DNA of 34,608 nucleotides, taken from NCBI GenBank assembly GCA_944332265.1, contig CALVJQ010000017.1:1-34608 (forward strand), given 5' to 3'. Below the pieces are notes generated by a model. That model made no database searches, was not told the origin of the DNA, and saw only the letters and a list, made by a program, of their open reading frames with translations. Made by a program: the position numbers and the translations under genes. The number at the start of each line of letters is the position of its first letter. Positions within the stretch are counted from its first letter, which is position 1. Shown here piece after piece: positions 22,740-30,376 of this stretch. Source of the DNA: an uncultured Bacilli bacterium (GTDB lineage Bacteria; Bacillota_I; Bacilli_A; RF39; UBA660).

Positions 22740-23175
22740 TACCTCATCAAAATAAAATACATTTTCTTATATTATATCATACAAGTAGTTACTTTAATTT
22801 GTATTTTTTCTTTGATAAATCAAAGATTTTCTAAAAATAATTATGAAGATATTTCTATTCGATAAAGGTAAGAGAAGTAAAAACGTTGTTATTGAAAATG
22901 ATAAAAAAAATACTTTTAATTTTTAATTATTAGCAAAAGACTGTAATAAAAAATTAATATCAAAAGCTATTGCCATAGCAATTATTTCTAAATTTTTATA
23001 ATTTCAAAAAATTTTTTTAAAAATCTTAATATTTTTGGGAGTTAAATATATTAATATCACATAATATATAAATCTCATGTTGTTGAATTTATTAAATTCA
23101 TTAATTATGTATTTGTTATAAGTATCTTTACTTGGATTTGTTAGATTTTTTAGGGATGTGATTTAATAATTTCTT
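22740..23175. other. Gene-free right end of the island
   Basis: This very AT-rich stretch contains the regulator's promoter and a small hairpin (ATTGC-CATA-GCAAT near 22972) but no open frame with a ribosome binding site. It may hold the recombination or regulatory sequences of the island end. The last 60 bp before the repeat show faint similarity to the tRNA-Trp promoter region (TTACTTG, TTTTTTAGGG), which may be chance. Confidence 0.6.
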
Positions 23176-23204
23176 TGTGGGTTCGACTCCTGCTACCCCT
23201 GCCA
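23176..23204 (+). repeat. Right attachment-site repeat (partial tRNA-Trp copy)
   Basis: This is an exact 29-bp copy of the tRNA-Trp 3' end, including CCA, with no tRNA 5' half before it. It is followed by a typical terminator, which was probably the original terminator of tRNA-Trp before the island inserted. Confidence 0.85.
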
Positions 23205-23213
23205 TTGTTTATT

Positions 23214-23237
23214 AACTAGGTTTAACCTAGTTTTTTT
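23214..23237 (+). terminator. Terminator after the partial tRNA copy
   Basis: AACTAGG (23214-23220) pairs with CCTAGTT (23226-23232) around TTTAA, with a T-run to 23237. It has no gene to terminate now. Confidence 0.85.
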
Positions 23238-23297
23238 GTTTATTTTTATAAATATATGTTATACTAGGTTTTAAATAATTTTTAAGAGGTGATTTGG

Positions 23298-23744
23298 TTG
23301 AAATCTGTAGTTAAAGAATGGTTAAGTAATGATAATATTTCTTGGAAACAACAAACAGTAGTTTTGTCTTCATTAAGAGGATGTGATGGTCAGTCAAAAT
23401 ATGATTTATCTAAGAAATTAACTCGTCAACTTAGAAGTGCTATTTTATATAATGCAGCAGCAAAAGATACAACTTTTATGCGTGATACAATGACTTTAGA
23501 AGAGGTAAGAAAGTTAGCTGAGGATAGTGATAAATATCCAATTCACTATTATATGCATGCGTGTCATGCTTGTGAAATTATTGGCTTTAAACATCCAGAT
23601 AAAGAAATAAGGGAATGGTTTAATGGTGCTTATTTAATTATGGTTGATGCGTTACATTTAAAGCCTGAAACAGAAGAAGAATGTGATTATCGATTAAGAG
23701 ATGGTGTTAATACGCCTTTTACTGAGATTGAAGAAGAAAATTAG
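23298..23744 (+). CDS. Hypothetical protein of a type common in phages and gut Firmicutes
   Basis: The protein is about 148 residues and soluble. Segments such as SWKQQTVVLSSLRGCDG, KKLTRQLRSAILYNA, FMRDT, YPIHYYMHACHACEIIGFKHPD and LHLKPETEEECDYRL recall a conserved hypothetical family that I associate with phage and prophage genomes; I cannot give a function. The start is TTG 23298, six bases behind AAGAGGTG; a GTG at 23289 lies in the ribosome binding site. It sits just outside the right end of the tRNA island, so it may be a leftover of an earlier insertion at the same site. Confidence 0.78.
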   Translation: MKSVVKEWLSNDNISWKQQTVVLSSLRGCDGQSKYDLSKKLTRQLRSAILYNAAAKDTTFMRDTMTLEEVRKLAEDSDKYPIHYYMHACHACEIIGFKHPDKEIREWFNGAYLIMVDALHLKPETEEECDYRLRDGVNTPFTEIEEEN

Positions 23745-23764
23745 ATTATATAATTTTCTTTTTT
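23734..23764 (+). terminator. Terminator of the preceding gene
   Basis: AAGAAAATTA (23734-23743) pairs with TAATTTTCTT (23751-23760), and six T follow. It includes the stop codon. Confidence 0.85.
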
Positions 23765-23806
23765 ATTTATGATTAATTTGATATAATTTAGCAAAGGAGG
23801 GATATT

Positions 23807-24061
23807 ATGAAATGTCCAGTTTGCAAAGATGTAACTTTATTAATGTCTGAAAAAAGAGGAGTTGAAATCGATTATTGTCCAGAATGTCGAGGAATATGGC
23901 TTGATCGTGGGGAATTAGAAAAAATAATTGAAAAAGAAGATAACTTTGTACAATCAAATAATGATTCACAAAATAAAACAAACGAAAATGAGAAATATAA
24001 CTCTAAGAAGAAGAGAAAAGAATCTTTTCTAGGAGAGATATTTGATATATTTGGTGATTAG
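23807..24061 (+). CDS. TFIIB-type zinc-ribbon protein
   Basis: This 84-residue protein has an N-terminal zf-TFIIB domain: CPVC near residues 3-6 and CPECRGIWLDRGELEKI near 29-45 give the four zinc ligands and the family's WLDxGEL signature. The C-terminal half is a hydrophilic Asn/Lys-rich linker ending in FLGEIFDIFGD. The biochemical role of this family is unknown. An extended -10 TGATATAAT (hexamer 23782-23787) and an AAAGGAGG ribosome binding site precede it, and a terminator follows, so it is transcribed alone. Confidence 0.9.
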   Translation: MKCPVCKDVTLLMSEKRGVEIDYCPECRGIWLDRGELEKIIEKEDNFVQSNNDSQNKTNENEKYNSKKKRKESFLGEIFDIFGD

Positions 24062-24065
24062 TTTT

Positions 24066-24091
24066 AATAGGTAAATTTGCCTATTTTTTTT
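24066..24091 (+). terminator. Terminator of the zinc-ribbon gene
   Basis: AATAGG (24066-24071) pairs with CCTATT (24080-24085) around an 8-nt loop, with eight T at the end. Confidence 0.82.
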
Positions 24092-24105
24092 ATTGTTGCT
24101 ATAAT
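24077..24105 (+). promoter_or_regulatory. Promoter overlapping the terminator
   Basis: TTGCCT (24077-24082), a 17-nt spacer and TATAAT (24100-24105) form a promoter whose -35 box is inside the 3' arm of the previous gene's terminator. Confidence 0.62.
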
Positions 24106-24128
24106 TAAATTAGATGGGGGTATTGGTT

Positions 24129-24950
24129 ATGTTAGATGAAAGATATGAAATGCAAAAATTAATGTTTGAAGCTTATAAAGGTAGAAGGCCTAATAAAGTA
24201 GATAATGTTAAAATTAGAGTATCTGTTTTTTATAATTATTTAAAAGAAAGGTTGACAGAAACAGCAGCAGTAGTAACTGGACGTAAGCTAGCTAATAATA
24301 AAGGGTATGAAGGTGCTCCTCGTGTTAGTCAACAGGTTGTTGAAGAAAATCCACGTCGTTGGATAATTGAAGAGTGTGTACCAGCTTGTCAAATATTATG
24401 GGATAAAAATATCTATACATTTATGTGTAGTGATGGTATAGATAATGATTCTTGGATAGAATTAGAAATAGACTGCTTATCTGAAGAAAATAAAGCTATA
24501 TTAGAACAAATTAAAGAAGAATATGTGTGTTTTCCTTATCATCCAGGATGTTTAAGTATTTTAGTAAAAGGAAAAGGAAGAAAAGCTCAAGAAGAATTAA
24601 TTAATATGGCTAATAGATTTGTTATGCAAGATGTACCAAGTAAACATGCTACTAGTACGATGAAGGAAATTTATATGAAATGTGGTTGTCGTAAAGAAAT
24701 TGATAATCCAGATTATACGCCATTAGAAGAGCAACTCGCTAATTTTTCTATTGATAATTGGGGTAAAGCGATAGAAAGTCCTACAATAATTGTATTTGAT
24801 CCTACTAAAGTTACTAAGAGCGACGATGAATATTTAGAAGAAGTTGGAGCTATTGTAGATGAAGATACAGGTGTAATATATAAAAATCAATTTCATTATA
24901 ATAAACATTTAAATTATATTAATAGCTTGAATAGAGGAATAAAAAAATAA
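24129..24950 (+). CDS. Conserved-looking protein of unknown function
   Basis: This 273-residue soluble protein belongs to no family I recognise. Visible features are a basic N-terminal third (YKGRRPNKVDNVKIRVSVF), several Cys (EECVPACQI, CSDGID, DCLSEE, MKCGCRKE) and an acidic C-terminal half. CGC near residue 185 and the ECVPAC pair could bind metal or form disulfides. An upstream ATG at 24114 overlaps the GGGGG ribosome binding site, so ATG 24129 is chosen. It has its own promoter and a bidirectional terminator, so its neighbours give no functional hint. Confidence 0.78.
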   Translation: MLDERYEMQKLMFEAYKGRRPNKVDNVKIRVSVFYNYLKERLTETAAVVTGRKLANNKGYEGAPRVSQQVVEENPRRWIIEECVPACQILWDKNIYTFMCSDGIDNDSWIELEIDCLSEENKAILEQIKEEYVCFPYHPGCLSILVKGKGRKAQEELINMANRFVMQDVPSKHATSTMKEIYMKCGCRKEIDNPDYTPLEEQLANFSIDNWGKAIESPTIIVFDPTKVTKSDDEYLEEVGAIVDEDTGVIYKNQFHYNKHLNYINSLNRGIKK

Positions 24951-24973
24951 ATACAAAACGTATTTATTTTTTT
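24941..24973. terminator. Bidirectional terminator between convergent genes
   Basis: A 14-bp stem (24941-24954 with 24960-24973) has an A-rich left arm and a T-rich right arm around a 5-nt loop. It overlaps the ends of both coding regions. Confidence 0.85.
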
Positions 24974-27597
24974 ATTGGAAGAGAATTTGAAATAGAATCT
25001 GAATTAATCATTTCTTTTAATTCATTCAAATTAATATTTTCAGCAAATGTTGGTTCAGTTATACGATTGTTTAGTATTTTAGTTTTTATTTTGTTGTATA
25101 GAGTTATATTAGGTACTTGATAAAATTGATTTATTAAGGCTAATAATCTATTTTTTTCTTCTTTTAAACATAAATCTATATCGATAACTACTATAGGAAG
25201 ATTATTCCATTGTATTGAGGCTTTTTTGGCTTCATCTAAATTAGAAATAGCACCATTTTGGCGAAATACTAAAATATAATCTGGTAGTTTACGTTTTCCA
25301 TTTTGAAATCTTTTAAAGTCCATTTCGTTATATTTGTGTTTTTGATTATAAGCTGTTTGATTAATTTGAGTATCAGGAGCATAATATATTTCATCTTGAA
25401 AAGCTTTAGAGATGAAACTTGCTCCTGATGAATAGATATCTGTAGCCCCAGATAATATTAAGGAATATGGTTCCATATGAGTAAAACCATACATTAAATG
25501 TGGAATTGGAGCAGTTCCTAACATATCGTTACGAATAAAATTAGTACAAAAGTGTTGGCTAGCAAGAGACGGACGATTCCAATCAGTATGATAATTTTCT
25601 GGACTATTTTTTACATATGCACCTATGGAGGTAGCAATGATACTAAAGTCTGTGCCTGCTTCATATAATCCATCCTGATTTATAGTTAAATTGTTTAACT
25701 GTAATAACTCTTTATTATATAATTTTAATAATTCATTTTTTAATTGGGCTTCTAATTTATAACTATCTATATATCCTTCTTTTAGAGAATTATATATTTC
25801 TTCTAGTTCTATTTCATTATCATTTTCTATAACACTTTTGACGAATTTAAATAATTCTTTTAATTCGTTACTTTCAATTAACTCTATATCTTTGCTATAT
25901 AAATTATATATTCTTTGCATTCCATTTATTAATTGATCTCTAAAACCACGTAATAAATTTTGATAATCACTTAGACCAAAAGCTTTAATAAAAATAGCAT
26001 TTCTTTTAACATTTAAATTATGACTCTTTATGTCTTTATCATTCTTTTTTCTTAAATAATTTTCGTAATTTATAATATCATCTAATGATTTAATATCGTA
26101 TTGATCACCATGAATTAATATTTTAGTTAAAGTGTTAATATTTATGACATTAAAATCAGTTATGAAATGTGTTATGTCTTTATTATCTACTTTAGAAAAA
26201 TGTAATTCTTTTATTAGTTGATAGGCAACAAAATTCCAATCTGTATTAGGATTTTCTTTTATATAGTTATTTAAACATAAGTAAAATGCTTGGTATTGAT
26301 TATCATCAAATTTTAAAATAGTATTTTCTAACTCTCTAAAGGATGCTAAAACATTAATTTTATCAAGACCTAGTGTATTAATATATTTAGGGGTTAAAAT
26401 TGGCCATAAAATAGTATAGACGATATCATTATTTGTTTGATATAAATAAGAAATTAAAGGAATTATTTCTTCTTTGTTTTTGACTTCTTCTTGATCTAAG
26501 AATAATGCAATATTTTTTAATATTGTTTCAGATGATAAAAGCATTTCAGTTCGTATTATTTTAGATATTCTTGGGGTACCATTAGTTTTTAAAATATGAA
26601 TTATTAATTCTTCGTCTTTTATATTTCTTATTAATGTAGTGTATTTAAATTTTATGTTAGGACAGTTATATATTATTTGTTTTTGGATATCTAGTGGTAA
26701 ATCAATTAAAATATCGGTAATACGTTCTATATCTGTATTACTAAAAAGATCTTCTTTAATTTCTTGGTTCAGTTTTATAAAATATTCTATTTTAGTTTTT
26801 GTATTATTAATTTTATATAATAGGATTATTTTGTATTTTAGAGATACTTGAGACCATATTTTATAAATTGATTCTTCCTTATTTAGGTTTAATATTAATC
26901 TTTCATAAGATCTATTATTTTTGTGATTTATAGAATTTAAAATATAATCAATTTTTAAAGTGTCGCTTTTTAAAGTACTAAGAAGATTTATATATTTTAG
27001 ATCTTCTTTTATAACGTCTTGATATTTATTATAGACAGTTAATTTTATTTGATCATCATTTATACTTTTTATGATTATAGCAAGATTTTCAGGCTCTTGA
27101 ATAAATTCATTAAGATAATTTAGTTTTAAAGTATCGTTATTTATAATACTTATTAATTCAGCTTTATAATCACTTGATATTTGTTCATTGTATTTTGTCA
27201 AAAAATCAGTTAAAAAGTCATCATTGTTTATTTTGGTTAAAAGGGTTATTATTTCATAACTAACATTACCATAATTATTGAATATTCTATTTTGATTAAT
27301 GTAATTATTTAGTATTTCTATTTTTTGTTTATTGTTTGAAGTAAAAAAGATATAGTATTCTTTTATAGAAGAATAAAATATTTCTTTTTGTTGTTCAGTT
27401 AGAAGTTTTTCGGTAGTTTTAATTATTTTTAAGATATACTGTTCACGGTCATTATAGTGATTTTCAATATTTAGTTCGTCAAATGATGTGAATCTAATAT
27501 TTAATATGTCTAGACAGGTGTTGATATAAGTGTATTGTTGGGTAGAATTAATTAAGTTTATATTTGTTATTAAAGTACTTAAAGTTTCATCTGTCAT
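24964..27597 (-). CDS. Large protein with N-terminal helical repeats and an unassigned C-terminal domain
   Basis: This 877-residue protein has no signal peptide or membrane segment. Residues ~100-400 contain degenerate ~30-residue units of the form INNDTLKLNYL, INDDQIKLTVY, LKSDTLKIDYI, suggesting an alpha-solenoid. The centre (~560-640) is predicted coiled coil. Residues ~650-800 form a distinct domain rich in possible active-site residues: YEAGTDFSII, NYHTDWNRPS, QHFCTNFIRNDMLGT, LMYGFTHMEP, LSGATDIYSSG. It then ends in a Rossmann-like strand (PIVVIDIDLCL). I do not know this domain. ATG 27597 follows AGGTG. The gene is divergent from the WXG100-like cluster, so a link to secretion is possible but unproven. 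Confidence 0.8.
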   Translation of the reverse strand: MTDETLSTLITNINLINSTQQYTYINTCLDILNIRFTSFDELNIENHYNDREQYILKIIKTTEKLLTEQQKEIFYSSIKEYYIFFTSNNKQKIEILNNYINQNRIFNNYGNVSYEIITLLTKINNDDFLTDFLTKYNEQISSDYKAELISIINNDTLKLNYLNEFIQEPENLAIIIKSINDDQIKLTVYNKYQDVIKEDLKYINLLSTLKSDTLKIDYILNSINHKNNRSYERLILNLNKEESIYKIWSQVSLKYKIILLYKINNTKTKIEYFIKLNQEIKEDLFSNTDIERITDILIDLPLDIQKQIIYNCPNIKFKYTTLIRNIKDEELIIHILKTNGTPRISKIIRTEMLLSSETILKNIALFLDQEEVKNKEEIIPLISYLYQTNNDIVYTILWPILTPKYINTLGLDKINVLASFRELENTILKFDDNQYQAFYLCLNNYIKENPNTDWNFVAYQLIKELHFSKVDNKDITHFITDFNVININTLTKILIHGDQYDIKSLDDIINYENYLRKKNDKDIKSHNLNVKRNAIFIKAFGLSDYQNLLRGFRDQLINGMQRIYNLYSKDIELIESNELKELFKFVKSVIENDNEIELEEIYNSLKEGYIDSYKLEAQLKNELLKLYNKELLQLNNLTINQDGLYEAGTDFSIIATSIGAYVKNSPENYHTDWNRPSLASQHFCTNFIRNDMLGTAPIPHLMYGFTHMEPYSLILSGATDIYSSGASFISKAFQDEIYYAPDTQINQTAYNQKHKYNEMDFKRFQNGKRKLPDYILVFRQNGAISNLDEAKKASIQWNNLPIVVIDIDLCLKEEKNRLLALINQFYQVPNITLYNKIKTKILNNRITEPTFAENINLNELKEMINSDSISNSLPIKK

Positions 27598-27692
27598 GAT
27601 ATCACCTGTGTTAATTATAGCAAATTGGATAGACTTTTGTGTAAAATAAAAAATGTTTATGGTATAATAATGATTAAATAGAGGGTGACTGT
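27598..27692. promoter_or_regulatory. Divergent promoter region
   Basis: For the plus strand, an extended -10 TGG-TATAAT (hexamer 27663-27668) lies 24 bp before the WXG100-like cluster. For the minus strand, TATAAT (27614-27619 complement) lies just before the 877-aa gene. Neither has a good -35 box. Confidence 0.55.
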
Positions 27693-28766
27693 ATGAGTGG
27701 TATTGTAAAAGTTAATAAAGATGGCTTAAGTAGTAGTGCGAGTAATATTGCTAATTATGTTTCAACAATTAGTAGTAATAGTTCTTCATTGTGTGATACA
27801 TTATCATCCATACCATCACATGATAAATTTGGAAATGTTACAACAGCTGCTTCGACTATTTCTAGTAGTTTGCAAGCATTGAATACTGATTTAAAAAATT
27901 TATCAAGCAATATTAAGACTTATATAGATAGTTTAATTGAAATAGATGGTGAAAATATAACTGATATTAGTTTTTCTAGTGCAACGAAATCTATTGATAC
28001 GAGTGGTATTTCTAGTAATAGTAATAATAGTTGGTCTTCATTATCTTCATCTAATTATGGAACTTATTCTGGAGGGACATCATCAGGGACATATTCTTAT
28101 TCATATAGTTCTGGACCTAGTGGAACAACAATTTATTCTTCATCTTCTTCTCCATCTATTTCTAATAATTGGGGAAGTGTAGATACTTCTCAAGCTATTC
28201 CTGGGCAAGATTATAATTATGAAGGAATAGAAAAATATATTGTTGAATTAGAAGGAACAACGATTAATTTACCACCTGGATTAGGAAATGTTCATTCATA
28301 TATGGGATGGCAATGTATTACGGCGACTACTTCTACACAATATAAATTACGTGAAGTAGCAGGAATGAATTTTGATGAAGATGGTTTTGCTAAAATTGGT
28401 GATCGTTATGTTGTAGCTACAACAACTACTTTTGGTAAAGTAGGAGATTACATAGATGTTTATCAAGAAGATGGAACAGTTATAAAATGTATAATAGGAG
28501 ATATAAAAAATCAAAATGATGCGGGATGTAATGAGTGGGGACATGATAATGGACATTGTGTTGTGGAATTCGTTGTTGATAAAGCATCATGGTATGGAAC
28601 TAATAAAACAGTTAATGGAATTCATCCAGAGTTTAATAAAAATATAACTAAGATTGTTAATAAAGGTAATTATTTTGATTTAATTCAGACAGATGCAGCG
28701 AAGTTAGATAATGAAACAACTGAAAGTGATGTAGATTCAGAAGAAATGGAACAGGATAATGAATAG
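27693..28766 (+). CDS. WXG100-like protein with Ser-rich linker and C-terminal beta domain
   Basis: The N-terminal ~100 residues are a helical, Ser/Asn-rich segment like ESX/WXG100 substrates (VNKDGLSSSASNIANYVSTI onward). A low-complexity Ser/Gly/Tyr linker covers residues ~105-165. The C-terminal ~170 residues form a beta-rich domain with KIGDRYVVATTTTFG, GDYIDVYQEDGTVIKCIIGDIK and a Cys/His/Trp cluster (AGCNEWGHDNGHCVVEF), resembling double-psi-barrel domains of wall-acting proteins; this is tentative. There is no Sec signal, consistent with type VII export. It is the first gene of a four-gene group with strong ribosome binding sites and 11-16 bp gaps. Confidence 0.82.
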   Translation: MSGIVKVNKDGLSSSASNIANYVSTISSNSSSLCDTLSSIPSHDKFGNVTTAASTISSSLQALNTDLKNLSSNIKTYIDSLIEIDGENITDISFSSATKSIDTSGISSNSNNSWSSLSSSNYGTYSGGTSSGTYSYSYSSGPSGTTIYSSSSSPSISNNWGSVDTSQAIPGQDYNYEGIEKYIVELEGTTINLPPGLGNVHSYMGWQCITATTSTQYKLREVAGMNFDEDGFAKIGDRYVVATTTTFGKVGDYIDVYQEDGTVIKCIIGDIKNQNDAGCNEWGHDNGHCVVEFVVDKASWYGTNKTVNGIHPEFNKNITKIVNKGNYFDLIQTDAAKLDNETTESDVDSEEMEQDNE

Positions 28767-28777
28767 GAGGAATTAAA

Positions 28778-29065
28778 ATGGCAAGTCAGTTTTTATTTGA
28801 TGATGGTGGAGTTAGTTCTACTATAAGTGATATTAATTCTTCTTTAGAAGATTATAAAAATAGTATTTCTAGTTTAGAAAGTCTTGTTTCAAATATGGAA
28901 GGTTCTTCTGCATGGAAGGATGAAAAATTAAAAACTTCTTTTATTGCTTCAGCTAAAGCATATTTAGAGTCTTATAAAAATTTTTCTTCAGGTATTGAGA
29001 ATTATATAACTGCTTTAAAAACAAAGTCTGAAAATATAAATGATAATGAAAGTAAGTTTTCATAG
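28778..29065 (+). CDS. WXG100-family-like small secreted protein
   Basis: At 95 residues and all helical, with a central W-x-x-E turn (SSAWKDEKLK) between two helices, it has the size and hairpin layout of ESAT-6/WXG100 proteins exported by type VII systems. No Sec signal peptide is present. GAGG at 28767 precedes the start. Its position between two larger WXG-like proteins suggests it is a partner or chaperone-like co-substrate. No EssC/YukB ATPase or other machinery is in the window. Confidence 0.83.
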   Translation: MASQFLFDDGGVSSTISDINSSLEDYKNSISSLESLVSNMEGSSAWKDEKLKTSFIASAKAYLESYKNFSSGIENYITALKTKSENINDNESKFS

Positions 29066-29081
29066 TTAAAGGAGGGATAAG

Positions 29082-30044
29082 ATGGCTTATTCTAGTTATG
29101 CATCTAAGATAGATAGTGGATCTAAGGATTTAGAAGGTAATATATCTAATTTAGAAAGTGTTGATTTAACATCTGTTTGGGAAGGTACAGCTGCTACTAA
29201 ACAAATAAATAATATTGAGAAAGTTATAACTGCTTATAATAGTCAAATAAGTCAATTAAGTAGTTTATCTTCTGCTTTAACTTTAATTGATCAATACGAT
29301 GAAGCTAAAAGTAATTATGAAAGTGCTTTAAATAATAGAAATAAATTGAATTCAGAAGCTGATAATTATCAAGAAAATTATGAGTATTATTCTGAATTAA
29401 TGGAAACTGCTAATACAACTATGAGTAGTTTAGAAGAAAAAATTAATAGTTTGTTAAGTGGAATTAGTGATAGTTATTCTTCTAGTATTAGTGTGATTTC
29501 AGCAACGGCATTAGTTTCAACTACTGATGCTATTAGTAATATTAATTCAATTTCAGCTACTTTTGGAACTTCTTTTGATTTAACTAATACTGTTGTATCA
29601 TCTGGAGCTGGAGATTTTTCTAAGGAACCTAATTTTTCTAATACTGCTGCATGGATTTCTGAAAATCCTTATGCTGCTAATTATATGGGGCAATGTACAT
29701 GGTTTGCTTGGGGTAGATTTTATGAAATGTATGGTTATAGTCCTGGATTTTTAGGAAACGGATATGAATGTGTAGATCAATTATTGAATCAACATGGTGA
29801 TAAGTTTTATAAATCTAGTACTCCTGTACCTGGTGCAGTTTTTTCAACAAATGGTATTAATAGAAATCATGTTGGTATTATTATTGATGTAGATGGTGAT
29901 GTTCTAACTATTCAAGATGGTAACTATGATGGACATAATAATGGCTGGGATACTGCTCAAAGTGATTGGGGAACATGGACAGCTACTTTAGATGAATTTA
30001 ATCAAAAAATGGGTGGCGGTGTAGTATTTGCTAATCCTAAATAA
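29082..30044 (+). CDS. WXG-like N-terminus with C-terminal CHAP peptidoglycan hydrolase domain
   Basis: The protein has 320 residues. The first ~150 are helical with a VWEG turn near residue 33, as in type VII substrates, followed by a predicted coiled coil. Residues ~190-320 are a CHAP domain with the nucleophile Cys205 (GQCTWFAWGR) and His263 (NHVGIIID), completed by IQDGNYDG; these domains cut peptidoglycan peptides or cross-bridges. It has no Sec signal, so export by a type VII system is the simplest model. It could open the wall for the secretion apparatus or act as a toxin; no immunity gene is evident. Confidence 0.88.
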   Translation: MAYSSYASKIDSGSKDLEGNISNLESVDLTSVWEGTAATKQINNIEKVITAYNSQISQLSSLSSALTLIDQYDEAKSNYESALNNRNKLNSEADNYQENYEYYSELMETANTTMSSLEEKINSLLSGISDSYSSSISVISATALVSTTDAISNINSISATFGTSFDLTNTVVSSGAGDFSKEPNFSNTAAWISENPYAANYMGQCTWFAWGRFYEMYGYSPGFLGNGYECVDQLLNQHGDKFYKSSTPVPGAVFSTNGINRNHVGIIIDVDGDVLTIQDGNYDGHNNGWDTAQSDWGTWTATLDEFNQKMGGGVVFANPK

Positions 30045-30058
30045 TGTGAGGTGATATA

Positions 30059-30319
30059 ATGGCACAAGTATATGTAGATAGTACAGCGATGGAAGATTGG
30101 AAAAGCCAAATGGAAAAAATTAATAATGATTGTGTAGCATCTATTGAAGAAATAGAAGCAGCTATTAAGAGTTTAAATTCTAGTTTTCAAGGATCTTATG
30201 CTGATTCTTATACAGATTCTTTTTCTTCTTTTACTAATAAAGTTAAAGAAAGTCATCAAGCAATGAGTGATTTTAGTGGCTTTTTAAATACAATTGTTAA
30301 TATAATGAATGGTCAATAA
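30059..30319 (+). CDS. WXG100-family-like small protein
   Basis: This 86-residue helical hairpin protein has a central FQGSYAD turn in place of the usual WxG; the family tolerates an aromatic change here. Ser-rich helices flank it and there is no signal peptide. Spacing from the CHAP gene is 14 bp with a GAGGTGAT ribosome binding site. It is the last gene of the cluster, and a terminator follows immediately. Confidence 0.85.
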   Translation: MAQVYVDSTAMEDWKSQMEKINNDCVASIEEIEAAIKSLNSSFQGSYADSYTDSFSSFTNKVKESHQAMSDFSGFLNTIVNIMNGQ

Positions 30320-30350
30320 ATATTTCGTATATTATATGAAATATTTTTTT
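30318..30350 (+). terminator. Terminator of the WXG100-like cluster
   Basis: AAATATTTC (30318-30326) pairs with GAAATATTT (30338-30346), followed by T. It overlaps the last stop codon. Confidence 0.85.
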
Positions 30351-30376
30351 GTTAAAATAATTTTAGGAGTGATTAT

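Larger units (their letters stand above)
18498..23204. mobile_element. 4.7-kb genomic island in tRNA-Trp, no integrase
   Basis: The island is bounded by 29-bp direct repeats of the tRNA-Trp 3' end, 4,678 bp apart. The five genes inside are all on the minus strand, facing the tRNA: a small membrane protein, three secreted proteins that resemble one another and a membrane-anchored XRE-type regulator. I find no tyrosine or serine recombinase, no excisionase and no plasmid or phage gene. The island either lost its integrase or is a satellite moved by another element. Each end has its own terminator following the tRNA sequence, as expected if the island displaced the original one. The boundaries are inferred from the repeats. 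Confidence 0.72.

Noticed and set aside
22843-22926. 27-codon frame starting MKIFLFDKGKRSKN at the island's right end
   Set aside because: It has no ribosome binding site and lies in extremely AT-rich DNA where short frames are expected by chance; it is not an integrase remnant I can recognise.
23120-23204. A second, decayed tRNA-Trp gene instead of an attachment repeat
   Set aside because: Upstream similarity to the tRNA promoter is faint, while the 3' 29 bp are perfect and end exactly at CCA. Precise 3'-end duplication fits site-specific integration better; the alternative is not excluded.
27979-28182. 67-codon plus-strand frame in the Ser-rich linker of the first WXG100-like gene
   Set aside because: It is an out-of-frame reading of low-complexity Ser codons giving an artificial Leu/His-rich peptide.
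27693-28200. Ser-codon repeats in the WXG100-like gene as a possible CRISPR or tandem-repeat array
   Set aside because: There is no constant repeat length or spacer structure; it is explained by the coding of a Ser/Gly/Tyr linker.
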